Positions 1 to 9,018 of a stretch of DNA of 11,704 nucleotides are shown here, one piece after another. Below the pieces are notes generated by a model. It saw only the letters and a list, made by a program, of their open reading frames with translations, was not told where the DNA came from and did no database searches. The position numbers and the translations under genes are program-made. The DNA is from Monoraphidium neglectum (Eukaryota; Chlorophyta; Chlorophyceae; Sphaeropleales; Selenastraceae), in contig NW_014011792.1 of the NCBI RefSeq assembly GCF_000611645.1, positions 1 to 11,704 of the forward strand, in the 5' to 3' direction. The first letter of the stretch is position 1; each line of letters opens with the position of its first letter.

Positions 1-210
1 GGGATTGGGGTGTCAGCCAGGATGACGAGGTGGTTAGGCGTCATATTTGTGCCGTGCAGCGGCGAGCGGGGGTCGGCCGTGCTGCTGGTTTGCTGGTGCC
101 AACCAATTTAGCAGGCAATTCACCACAAACTTTTGTTGGTGATTACAGCTGCGTGTGCACAGGGTCACGAGGGATCCATGTGGATCGGTGGTGGGGGTTA
201 TCACCATGCA
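1..210 (-). promoter_or_regulatory. Probable 5' flank of a third tandem gene (gene A) just left of the window
   Basis: Similarity with the gene B 5' flank (49 corresponds to 6791, and the gene B ATG is 116 bp further left) places a gene A start codon about 65 bp outside the window if spacing is kept. No coding part of gene A is present here. The call rests entirely on paralogy. Confidence 0.4.
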
Positions 211-574
211 GGCGACGCCCCCAACCCTGGAAATATGCTGCAAGCCCTTGATCTCAAACGCATCCGCAATGCATCAAAACCCTAACCAGGGCGATCCGCT
301 AGGCCACGCGGGTCTGGCGACTGTGGGCCCAGCACGCGGCCTACTTCAACGTTGCGCGACTACGCACCTTGACGATCGATTCAAATGGGGACTTGATCGC
401 GAGGCAATCGTACTTATTGATAGTTTGCCGTTGCACTATGCCTGCTAGCCAACAGCGACAAGCCGTGACTGAAGGACGGCGCGACGCACCCAGACAACTA
501 ACGATCAGATAAATAACCCCGAGTTTTCATTCTGAATTTTATACTGGCACCCACCCTGCCTGGCAGTGTCACAC
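211..574. other. Unit 1 spacer segment with no feature seen
   Basis: This stretch has little similarity to the corresponding interval of unit 2 (about 6970-7375). It has no supported exon, repeat or motif and is locally less GC-rich around 500-545. Confidence 0.5.
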
Positions 575-1084
575 CCGTGATTGGAGATTGGAGGGGTGAC
601 CCGCCGTGCGTGGCCGCAGCCCAAGTGGTCACGGAGTCAGGGAATCACATCCGATGGATCGGGCGGCTTGGGCCCAAAATTGACAATCCCAAGTGCCCAG
701 AGGCAATAATCACTCCCGTCAAATCTCATGATGCGCACCGCGGGCGGCCCCATCCTGCCTGGACGGCTGTTGCTGCTGCCGCCGCGCCCCTTGACCACAT
801 TGCCCCTTCGCCGCAGGCGTCACTGCTCCACCTTGGAGTCACCCCGGGGGCCCGCATTGGGTAGTTCGCAAGCGCTCCTACAGCAGTGCCTGGGGTTGAA
901 CCCAAACATTTGTCTTCATTGAATGCATCATCCTGTTGTCGTAAGCATCGATTGGTGCATGGCCGCGGCTCGCAGCACAGCTGCTGCATGAGATCCGTTG
1001 TGGCGAGTCGCTGCTGCGCCGCCCGCAGTGCACAAGGTGCACGCAAACAAGAAACTCGGCGTCTGCCACACCGCACCCAATTTG

Positions 1085-1090
1085 CTGCTG
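1085..1090. repeat. Unexpanded CTG site paralogous to the (CTG)25 tract
   Basis: Two CTG units are followed by CAAAACAAGA, the same right flank as the long tract in unit 2. It marks the homologous locus in the short state. Confidence 0.7.
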
Positions 1091-1489
1091 CAAAACAAGA
1101 TGAACGTGCGTGACCGCGCAGCGTGCAACGTCAGTGCCCGCTGTCGTTTGCCCGCCCCACGCCGGCCCTCCGTCTGGCGCCGCTGCACAGCCGCCCCCGC
1201 CACCCGGCACAGGCGGGCGACCATGCAGAGGGGTGGGTATTCAGCGGGGGTACAGCAGCCCGGCGGGTGCTCTGCCGGCGCAGGCGGCCTCTGCGGTCGG
1301 CCTGGGGCCGAACAGGAGCAGGCAGCGGGCACAACCATCTAGCACGGCTACGACCCCCGACTGAAGCCGTCCTGCCTAGATGTGCACTTGATGGATCTTG
1401 TGAAAGCGAGATCATGGGAGCGGTGGGTGGGCGGGTGCGCCCGCGCGGTGCGGTGCGGCGCGGGTACGAGCGGGCAGACGCGAATACGC

Positions 1490-2330
1490 TCTTCAGGGCA
1501 CACACGCAGCGGCAGGGGCCAGGGCTGCCCGAGCTGCCGCCCAGCGGCCCCCAAGGTACGGGGCTACGGGTGGCGTGCGCCGCTTTGCTGATATGCGCGT
1601 GTGTGCTTTTTGGGGCCGTCGCGACAGCGATTGCTCGCTACAGACGTAAGATTGCGACGTCCGCAGAGCTGCGGCGACGCGCGCCGCTTCACCGGCGCTG
1701 CGCTGATTTGCCGCCATCGTCGCTTTGGGCGGCACTGCCACAAGGTAAGCAAGTGTCGCAACTGCTGCATGCGGTTATGTTGGCACGCCTGACTAACGGG
1801 CTGTGGATGGGAGTCGAATGGCGGTGTCTTTTCAGCCGCGCAACTTTTGTGATTTTCCAACCGGCCCACCCACCCTGTATGGCTGCGGCACGCTCGGGAG
1901 ATTGACTGAGTCACCTGTGCACCACCGGCCGGCCACACATCACATATCTACCCCCTGCAGATCAGGCGCCCCTGACTGGCAAGGCCGGGTGAGTGAGCAC
2001 AAGCACTGACAATCCCACCCAACGAACCTACGGCCTGCCCCCGTCATCGCAACACGCTGCCGCCGCCGCCGCTGCTGTGGCCGCTGCGGCCTCTTGATCA
2101 CTTGGTTGCGACTGCCGCACGCCAGTGCTGCACCTCCCCTGCCACAGGGGGTCACCCATTGCCTGCTGATGCTTTAAACGCCAATGGTCAGTTCTGGTCA
2201 CACCCAACATGAAGCTGCCTGTGTGCTGCCCTCCGCCGCCAGCACGCATATGGGCGTTCAGGTTTGCGAGCAGAAAAGGGGCCGGGCAGGTCGGTGGGTG
2301 GTGAATGGGAGGGTGTGTGGGTGCGTGGGT
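1490..2330. other. Block present only in unit 1; no supported gene
   Basis: Aligning unit 1 with unit 2 leaves about 840 bp here without a counterpart (unit 2 passes directly from about 8355 to 8367). The block holds open frames, the longest on the plus strand ending at 1905, but none with a recognisable domain or a paralogue to test it. No terminal inverted repeats or target-site duplication stand out. It is either an insertion in unit 1 or a deletion from unit 2. Part of it (about 1855-2160) weakly resembles 535-850. Confidence 0.5.
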
Positions 2331-2372
2331 GCGTGGGTGGGTGGGTGCGCGTTAATGGGTGGGCGGGTGCGC
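2281..2372. repeat. G-rich GGGTGCGT/GGGT minisatellite
   Basis: This is an irregular array of GGGTGGGT and GGGTGCGT units with many GGG runs, so it could form G-quadruplexes on the plus strand. It ends with TGGGTGGGCGGGTGCGC (2356-2372), which also occurs exactly at 1424-1440. A shorter counterpart lies at 8367-8392 in unit 2. Confidence 0.75.
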
Positions 2373-2685
2373 TCGAGCTGCAGTGCCGCCCCATGGGCAG
2401 AGAGTATTAACTGGAGAAACCCAAGCTCCCACCTGCACCCCAGACAGCCAGAAACCACGCACGCGCCGTGCCACGCCATCTTGCAGCAGCTGTGGTCGCA
2501 ATGGCCCCCCGTCAGGCAGCTGCTCTCTATTTTTCGGTCCACTGCAGCAGCGCTCCGCCCAGTGTGCCCTTGAGTCCTATCACAGACCGCTGCTCAGCCG
2601 CGTGTTAAAATTCGTCACCACCCCTGGGCTGCGGCCCCTGTGCTATGGCCGGTACGCGCATGCTTGTGAAATTGTTTGCTTGCAT

Positions 2686-2716
2686 TGTGTGCGTGCGTGC
2701 GTGCGTGTGTGTGTGA

Positions 2717-2776
<60 letters not shown>

Positions 2777-2834
2777 TGTGCGTGTGCGTGTGTGCATGTG
2801 TGCATGTGTGCATGTGTGTGTGTGCATGTGCGCA
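2686..2834. repeat. (GT)n-rich tract of unit 1, including a perfect (TG)29
   Basis: This is alternating purine-pyrimidine DNA in three nearly contiguous runs: 2686-2715, 2718-2775 (58 bp of pure TG) and 2776-2834 (mixed GT, GC and ATGT units). It is the usual sequence type for left-handed Z-DNA under supercoiling. It lies in the spacer downstream of gene B, where the minus strand reads (CA)n. The poly-Val/Cys and poly-Thr/His frames here are artefacts. Confidence 0.95.
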
Positions 2835-3046
2835 GGCACGCCCATGCGCATGCATATGTGTGTTTCAGAAACACACAAAAACGGTGTGCGCGTGTATTTG
2901 CCAGTGCGTGCCTGCGCATGCGTGTGCAAGGGGGATAGCAATTGCTGCAAAAATATGCCGCTTTGTGCTGCTGCAGTCTCTAGGTTATGAGGCGGACCGT
3001 GGTGCGTTTTGATCAATCAAATTGGGCCGCGGTTGTAGGGGGATGA

Positions 3047-3051
3047 TTACA
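3047..3051 (-). terminator. Candidate polyadenylation signal TGTAA for gene B
   Basis: TGTAA is the standard poly(A) signal in Chlamydomonas-type green algae. On the minus strand this is the first occurrence downstream of the gene B stop, about 1.38 kb away. The gene C spacer has its first TGTAA at the homologous place. A 3' UTR this long is possible for such algae but not demonstrated. Confidence 0.4.
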
Positions 3052-4428
3052 ATCATGAGAATGCCAAGTTCTTGTGTGTATGCCGTTGCAAAGTACAGCG
3101 AGAGGGGTGCGCGCTTTGTTCACCAAGTTAGTGAGTCGAGACCCGGCCACGCCTGGGTCAACATTCAGGTGCGCGGGATACCCTTTCTAGAAACAGGCGC
3201 CGCTGCTGCAAACAATGTGAACAGAATCATCAGTAATAAGAGCCAAGGGGGACTCATAAGAACATAACATGAGGCTGCGTAGTGGGTCTGCGGGCAGCAG
3301 GTGGGTGTGCGGACAGGCAGCAGCAGCCGCCAGTCCCCAGCTTGCATTTAAAATCCTCACGCGCATCTGCGACAGACGCTCATTTGCAGGACCCCCGCCT
3401 GATCTTGTAAGGGGAAATCCAGCGCTGAGGCTGACGTTGGTTCGAGCAATTAGAAGCGCAGTGAAGCAAGTCTGGGACAGTGACCCAACTTGGGGTGTGC
3501 AGACGCACCCCGCCAATGTCGGGCTGGGTCGCCAACAGTCAAAGCCCAGTCAAGGGGCAATGCAACAAATTGACAGCAGGTAATCGGCAGTTGTGCTTGC
3601 GCTTGGTGGAGTGACAGTTGTAGGATTGCTGCGCTCTGAGCGCACCGATTGTTTGGGTAGATCTAAGGATGCTGTTTTGGCCACAACATGACTCAATGTG
3701 CCATGGAAGCAGCGTTTTGCTTGGAAGCAACTCCGAGTCTGAGTGCACGGGAGAATGCACAAAGCGTCGTGATGAGCGCTTCGCTGCTAGCAGTAATTGA
3801 CATGCTGACAGTGCCGTGCTCCACCCCCCAATCCCTCTGTTGCTCGCTCACTAGTGCGGGGTGCACAGCAGGCCGGCGTCAACGCAAAAATGCTGAGACC
3901 GTGCACATGCGAATATGCATTGCAGACAGGCAGCACAGCCATATGCGCCCCCTTGAAAGAGGCCCCACAGCCGGAAGATTTGCCGCGCGGGCAGTCGCCG
4001 CATTTCACGGTTGCAATGCATGCATGCCTAAGCGAGTCGAGCGTGCGCAAAAGTGGTGCCGGCGGGCGCATGGATCAAAAGGCGGAGGATGAGAGTGCAA
4101 GTGCCGCACCGCATGCAACCGAGTGTGCAGGCCGCTAATGAGCAAGGAGCATGAATTGTGCAGCAAGTGGGGGCCGAGATTGCCCTTGGATGTCGTGACG
4201 GGCAGGATGGCTGTGGGCATCTGATCCGAGTCCTGAGCCTGCGTTCCATCCGCCGCTCTGAACACGGCAAGCGCGGCCCCCCCGCCGCGGGTGGGCTCCG
4301 CTGTCGGCGCAGCCGTGAGGGCGGGGGCCCCGGCCTGGGCGCGTGCAGCGCGGCGCGGCGCAGCCGGAGCGCCTGTTGCCCCGTCAGCGCGCAGGAGTCG
4401 ATGCATCCGGGGAGCGGCGGCGGCGCCC
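3052..4428 (-). other. Spacer or long 3' UTR downstream of gene B
   Basis: Aligns end to end with 9024-10385 of unit 2, with many small indels. Open frames on either strand are not shared between the two units, so no second gene is supported. It may be 3' UTR if the distal TGTAA at 3047-3051 is used. Confidence 0.5.
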
Positions 4429-6675
4429 TCAGTTGGAGGTCGTGAGGGAGACGCCGAAGACGCTGAGGGTGTTGACGGGCGACAGCAGCCGCAGGGTGGC
4501 GCCCAGGTGCTTTGACTGCAGTACCTTGACGCTGTTATAGAAGGTGGTGGGATCCAGCGGTGTTTTTGCGTTGCGGCGGGCATAGTTGACAAACCTGGGT
4601 GAGTTTGGGAGGGCCCAGGGTTTCAGCGGGGTGGGGGTGTTGAAGCGGGGGTGGGCGTGGAAGCAGGAGAGGCGCTGTGTAAAGAGGCGCGTCAGCAGCT
4701 CGCGTGTATGTGCGCACTCGCACATTTTGAGAGCACGGCAGTCCGTTGCACTGAGGCCGAGGCGGGGGCCCCGAAACACGCGCGCACGCGCGGGCGCCTG
4801 CGCACCAAAGTGTCAGGGTGTTCTTGCGGATGGTATCGATTGCATCAGCATGGTATACAAACAGCTGGGAGCCGCCGGCGCTGCTGGAGATGGCGGGGGA
4901 ACGCGTGGAGCAGGCGCCTGCGGGTGAGGGAACAAGGGAGAAGAGGGATCACGCCGGCCCGCGTGGGATGGGGGTGTTTAGAGGGCAGCGGGTGAAGGGG
5001 TGAATGAGCGCGAGGCGGCGGCAGCGGGGGCTTGGTTGGCGGTGCAGTGGCCCTAGGGGAGCTGCAGGCTCAGATGCTGGGATCGCAGCCCCTTGCAATG
5101 ATAACTCAGCTCAGAGACGGGCGCGTTTGTAAGGGCAGAAGGCAGACTCAACGTTTAAGCAACACGCCCAGCCACGCAAATGACACCACACTGGCGCCTG
5201 GGCGCACGCGCAGTGCGTGATAGTCGGTTGTGCCCACGGCCGCGCGCACCTTTGTTGGCACCAACGGCCACCGCCTTGCCGTTAAGGGGCCCCTGGAGGA
5301 TGGCGTAGTTGATGGTCTTGCGGACTTTGTCCCCAATTGGGGTGCCCCACCTGCGCGCAGCAATGGTTGCAATTCTGAGGCGCGAAGCTGGCCCGCCGTG
5401 TGCTTGCCAGTGCGATGCCGCCGGCCCGATCGGTTGGGCGCCGAGGCGCGAGTTTTGCGCACTGGGCGGTGCTGCCGATGGGGCGCGCGCGCAGTGGGCC
5501 GGCCTCTGTCGGGGTGGGCGTTAAACCCTAGAACCAATTGAGGTGTAAACATATGATCAAAAAGCCTGGTTTTTGCCAAAGGCTCGGACGTGCAAGCTTA
5601 GGGGACTGCGGGAGGGCGCGGCGCCGTGATCTTGCGGGACAGCCTGCTGGCAGCTGGCAAGTGCGAAGGGTGAGGGCTGCTGGCCACAAGCTCAGTCCCC
5701 AGGCCGCTGCGCCGCCCCGCCGCCCGTCTGAGTGTTGACGCGCCGCCGCGGCACGCATGCACTCCACCCTCGTGGTGCGCAGGGGAATGCGTGCGTCACC
5801 CGTGGACGGACGCCTCCGGGCAGCTTCCCTGCCTCCCGCAACGCATCCTCATGTGCGCTTGATGCGGAGCGCGCCAAGCCGCAGATACAGCGCCTGCCCC
5901 GCCCGCCCTTATGCCTTAATGCGACCCTGGGAGGCCAGGCCAAGAAACAAATTCAAGGAGTCGGCGTAGAACTGCATGCACCTGGGTGAGCGTCTGGCCT
6001 GTAAGGTTGAGGTAGACAGCAAAACCACCAATGAACTCGGCAATGTCGCCGCCGGGGGTGCCGATGACGGGGTACTCGTGGCGTGAGTCGACGCAGGCGG
6101 TGGTGGCGGTGCGGGTGGGAACGTAGGTCACGCGGTTGACATCCAGGCTGAAGTGCTGCCTCACGCCGTCCTGCGGTGAGCAGGGGTTGCATTCGAGTTC
6201 GTGGCGGGCGAGTCTGCATTGTTGGAGTTCCGGATGCGCTTTCCTTCATCAGACTCTAGGAGGGAGGGCTTGAAAGGCCGGGCGGTATTGATTTCGCCTC
6301 AATACAGATCAGTTTAGAGGGCAGCCGTGCCAGCGCCGGAGGGCCGAGCACACGTGCGGCTGGGGCCGGGCAATTGAGCTGGGGAAAGCGGTCGCAGCTG
6401 TTGCAGCAGCCGCGACCGGCAGGACCAATTGAACGCAGCGCGCCGTGTGAAAGCACAGTGAAGCGCAGGCAAAGGAGGCCGCAAACCCCAGCACGGGCGA
6501 GCCTCACCGCGGTGTAGGCGGTGCTGGACAGGCCGGCGGGGCTGGAAGACAGTGAGACGTCCACGTTTGTGACGCGGCACGCGGCGGCCGGGCGCGCTGC
6601 CGCCAGGAGCGTGGCGAGGAGCAGCGCGGCGGCGGCGGCCGCGGGGAGGCGGGCGGGGTGCGTCGTGGTTGCCAT
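4429..6675 (-). CDS. Gene B: multi-exon secreted protein of unrecognised algal family, probably lacking an internal exon
   Basis: Exons in transcription order: exon 1 6675-6508 (56 codons), exon 2 6170-5982 (63 codons, phase 0 at both ends), exon 4 5350-5250, exon 5 4917-4806, exon 6 4594-4429 ending in TGA. Introns begin GTGAGG, GTGCAT, GTGCGC and GTGCGC and end in CAG. Residues 1-32 form a signal peptide; mature protein starts near Cys33. Exon 2 carries Cys82, the motif HEYPVIGTPGGDIAEF (87-102) and an NLT sequon (111-113). Exon 4 contains KVRKTINYAILQGPLNGK, exon 5 SQLFVYHADAIDTIRK and exon 6 YARRNAKTPLDPTTFY. The last three exons match gene C at 114/125 residues, which is the main coding evidence. 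The exon equivalent to gene C 11671-11604 is absent from the 5351-5981 interval. Joining exon 2 at 5982 to exon 4 shifts frame; extending exon 2 to 5926 (weak donor GTCGCA) would give a 263-residue frame. I do not recognise the family; FEA1/H43/HCR1-type secreted proteins are an unconfirmed candidate. It may be a pseudogene. Confidence 0.72.
5351..5981 (-). other. Gene B intron interval where the expected exon 3 is missing
   Basis: From 5351 to about 5520 this interval aligns with the gene C intron at 11353-11560. From about 5520 to 5970 it has no counterpart in the window. Reading all minus-strand frames, I find nothing resembling the 22-codon FPDYGF..FFDY exon of gene C at 11671-11604. Immediately after exon 2 the exon 2 frame stays open to a TAA at 5918-5916. 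Within it, a GT at 5925-5924 offers a phase 2 donor (GTCGCA) that would restore the frame with exon 4, though it fits the consensus poorly. Confidence 0.6.
6580..6675 (-). other. Signal peptide coding segment of gene B
   Basis: The 32 codons from the chosen ATG encode a short N-region with Arg9, a hydrophobic core of Ala and Leu (about residues 12-27), then Arg-Pro-Ala-Ala-Ala just before Cys33. This is a typical secretory signal with small residues at -1 and -3. An in-frame ATG 15 codons further upstream (6720) would add a charged N-region containing several Arg and His. The inner ATG was preferred because it gives a signal peptide of normal length. Confidence 0.7.
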
Positions 6676-6950
6676 CAGATGCTTCCGGAGGCTTCTGGTG
6701 TGCGTGTAGGCTTGAGGCAAGGGGAGGAGCGCAGGGGAGGGGGTGGGCGACTCAGCTCGCTGGGGTCATCAAAGCTTCTGCGAGTGTCTTGTGCCGTGCA
6801 GCGGCGGCGAAGCAGGGGTCGCCCGTGCTGCTGGGGCGCCGGTGCCGAACAAGTACGTCGGTCACTACATAGCAGCCAAACACAATTGTTCAATTTTGCG
6901 CGCAGCTGCATGCGCACGGGTCACACGGGATCCATAATGTGTGACGCTGA
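6676..6950 (-). promoter_or_regulatory. 5' flank of gene B: presumed 5' UTR and promoter, shared with the left window edge
   Basis: This lies directly upstream of the gene B ATG. Its distal part (about 6785-6940) aligns with about 30-200 at the left edge; for example GTGCCGTGCAGCGGC occurs at 6791 and 49, and CACGGGTCACACGGGATCCAT matches the segment near 160-180. Retention in both units fits a shared promoter region. I see no convincing TATA box or named element, so the boundaries and function are inferred from position and conservation only. Confidence 0.4.
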
Positions 6951-6969
6951 CTGCATAGGGTTTCACAAA

Positions 6970-7380
6970 TGAAGGCGCAACGCGCGCAGGTAGCTGGCGA
7001 TTGGTTCACCCTACATGTGATCGCTCTGATAACTTTGTATATCAACGAGTAAGGGCAAGGATACCCACCCGCTTTGCGCACTCTGCTCCTTGCCATGTTA
7101 CAGTCGTCGCGCGCCCTGTGAGACGGTGACGGCGACTGCGACGCCAAGGTATGACTTATATGTAGGCTTGAAATTGATTACAATTACTGCATTTATTCGA
7201 TGCCGCGCCAATGGCTGGGTGGCAGAGCTGAAAGCTGGCTACTACTAAGGGGCCACCCACGGACCCTTGTAGGAGCCCCCGTGAGTATAAACACCTGTGA
7301 AAGTGCGGAAAGAAGTCGAAGCCGCCTACTGTATTATCAAGGCTGATCGCCAAACCTGTCTGCCATCGGCTCACGTCATT
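6970..7380. other. Unit 2 spacer segment with no feature seen
   Basis: AT-richer than its surroundings and without clear similarity to unit 1. I see no exon, RNA gene or repeat. It separates the gene B 5' flank from the paralogous spacer that starts near 7375. Confidence 0.5.
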
Positions 7381-7889
7381 CGGAGGTGACCCAGCCGTAC
7401 GGGGTGACCCAGCCAGCCAGGTGGTCACCGAGCAAGAAAATCACGCCCGACCCATCTGGAACCACGGGCCTCAAATCCACGTTGCCAGGTGAATGGAGGC
7501 AAAACAAACACTTCCGCTAGTCCTCACACTGCGCCGCCGGCGGACCCATCCTAGCCTGCCTTGACGGCTGGTGCCGCCGTTCCCCGTGACCACATCGCCC
7601 CTTCGCCGCCGGCGTCATTGGCACGCCATGGAATCTCTCGGGGGCCCGCGCTGGATGCCGCGCAGATGCTCCAGCAGCAGAGCCTGGGATCCAACCAAGA
7701 CCCGCGGCTGCTTTCAAACCATCACCCCGTTGTCGTAAGCATTGTGCAGCGCACGCCTGCCTGCTGCTTGCAGCACACCTGCTGCAGGGGATCCATGGTT
7801 GTGGCTTGTGAGTCGCCCCTGCGCCGCCCGCAGTGCAGAAGGTGCGTACAAGCAACAATCTTGGCGACTGCCGAACCAAGACCAAGTCG

Positions 7890-7892
<3 letters not shown>

Positions 7893-7967
<75 letters not shown>
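7893..7967. repeat. (CTG)25 trinucleotide microsatellite
   Basis: There are twenty-five perfect CTG units (CAG on the minus strand) in the spacer between genes B and C. They give artificial poly-Leu, poly-Cys, poly-Ala, poly-Gln and poly-Ser frames. The flanks (CAAAACAAGA on the right, then GACCGCGCA) match unit 1 near 1091-1120, where only two CTG units exist. The tract is not in any supported exon. Confidence 0.95.
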
Positions 7968-7968
<1 letters not shown>

Positions 7969-8700
7969 AAAACAAGACGATCGGGCGCGACCGCGCAACG
8001 CGAAACGTGTCGGCCGTCGTTTGCCCACCCCGCGCCCTCCCTCTGGCGCTGCCGCGCAGCCGCTCCGCCGCCCAGCAGGCGCGGGCGCCTGTGCAGAGGG
8101 GTGGGTAAGCGGGGCCGCAGCAGCTCGACCGGCGCCCTGACGACGCACGTGGCCTCTGCGGTCGGCCGGGGACCAAAAACGCGCAGTGCAAAGCGTGCAA
8201 GGGACACAACCATGAAGCACAGTTGCGCCATCCGACTGACGCTGTCCCGCCGAGATGTGCACAAGCGGGATCTCGTGAAAGCAAGATCGTGGGAGCGGGA
8301 GGCGGGCGGGCGCGTGGTCGCGGCGCGGCGCGGCGGGGCCGCGCGCAGGCAGAAAGGACACGTAAATGGGTAGGTGAGTGGGTGGGTGCGCGAGGGTCGC
8401 AGAGCCACTTGATGGATAGAGAGCGATCACAAGGGACTCCCACCTACACCCCAGACGGCCAGCAACCGCGTGCCGTGCCACGCCGTCTTGCAGCAGCTCT
8501 GGTTGCAGCCGGCCCCTGCAACGCAGCGCTTGGCGCATGCTCTCTTTTTCGGCCCGCTCCAGCAGCGCTCCGCCCGCTGTGCCCTGTAGTCCTATCGCAG
8601 ACTGCTGCTCAGCCGCACCGTGACACTTGCCGCCGCCCCTTGGCTGCGACCCCCGTGCTATGGCCTGTACGCACGCGCTTGCCCGTATGGTCTCACGCAC

Positions 8701-8807
8701 CGCGTGTGTGCGTGCGTGCGTGCGTGTGTGTGTGTGTGTGTGCATGTGTGTGTGTGCATGTGTGTGTGTGTGTGTGTGCATGTGTGTGTGTGCGCATGTG
8801 CGTGCGC
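8701..8807. repeat. (GT)n-rich tract of unit 2, 107 bp unbroken purine-pyrimidine alternation
   Basis: Paralogous to the unit 1 tract and flanked by matching sequence (GCTATGGCC..GTACGC on the left; the ACACACAAA region on the right). It has GTGC repeats, GT runs and three GTGCATGT steps without a break in purine-pyrimidine alternation. It sits in the spacer and is not coding. Confidence 0.95.
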
Positions 8808-9018
8808 TCAGGCATGCACACTTGCATGCACACGTGTGTCTCACAAAAACACACAAATAAAAGCAAATGGTGTGCGTGAGTATTCGCGAGTGTGTCCGTG
8901 CGCACATGTGTGTGAGGGGCTGGAAATCGCTGCTCTGCCGCTTTTTCCTGCTTGACCATCCGGATAAATCGACGTGCGTTTTGACTATTCAATTTCGGCC
9001 GCGGTTGCAGGGATATGA

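Larger units (their letters stand above)
30..5520. repeat. Tandem duplication unit 1
   Basis: Unit 1 is collinear with unit 2. Matching blocks are 30-200 with 6785-6940, 575-1000 with 7375-7740, 1000-1480 with 7810-8355, 2336-2690 with 8367-8700, the GT tracts, 2860-4428 with 8840-10385, and the gene exons and introns 4429-5520 with 10386-11560. The best match is in exons; spacers show many substitutions and indels, so the duplication is not very recent. Unit 1 has an extra block at about 1490-2330 and lacks the long CTG tract. Confidence 0.8.

Noticed and set aside
277..287. AAACCCTAACC, telomere-like (also TAAACCCTAGA near 5522)
   Set aside because: Single occurrences, not arrays; expected by chance.
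1123..1905. 260-codon plus-strand frame with a possible hydrophobic segment
   Set aside because: Half lies in duplicated spacer where the frame is not kept in unit 2; the rest is GC-rich unit 1-specific DNA with no recognisable motif.
2686..2834. CRISPR-like or satellite array
   Set aside because: No constant repeat with unique spacers; it is a simple dinucleotide microsatellite in eukaryotic DNA.
2359..3016. Val/Cys-rich plus-strand and Thr/His-rich minus-strand frames
   Set aside because: Direct translations of the GT tract; the flanking residues are not conserved in unit 2.
3022..3267. 81-codon plus-strand frame in the spacer
   Set aside because: The aligned block in unit 2 (about 9000-9240) does not preserve the frame, so there is no sign of selection.
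6256..6507. Continuation of the gene B exon 1 frame as a single 154-codon protein
   Set aside because: A good GTGAGG donor ends exon 1 in phase 0, and exon 2 begins in phase 0 after CACCGCAG with protein-like sequence; the read-through part is low-complexity Arg/Ala/Cys.
7517..8443. 308-codon minus frame with a poly-Ser stretch
   Set aside because: Overlaps the same CTG tract in another frame; no conserved domain and no counterpart frame in unit 1.
7714..8907. 397-codon open frame on the minus strand, longest in the window
   Set aside because: It runs through the CTG and GT microsatellites, which are stop-free in many frames. The paralogous region of unit 1 does not keep the frame, and the composition is poly-Ala and Thr/His from the repeats.
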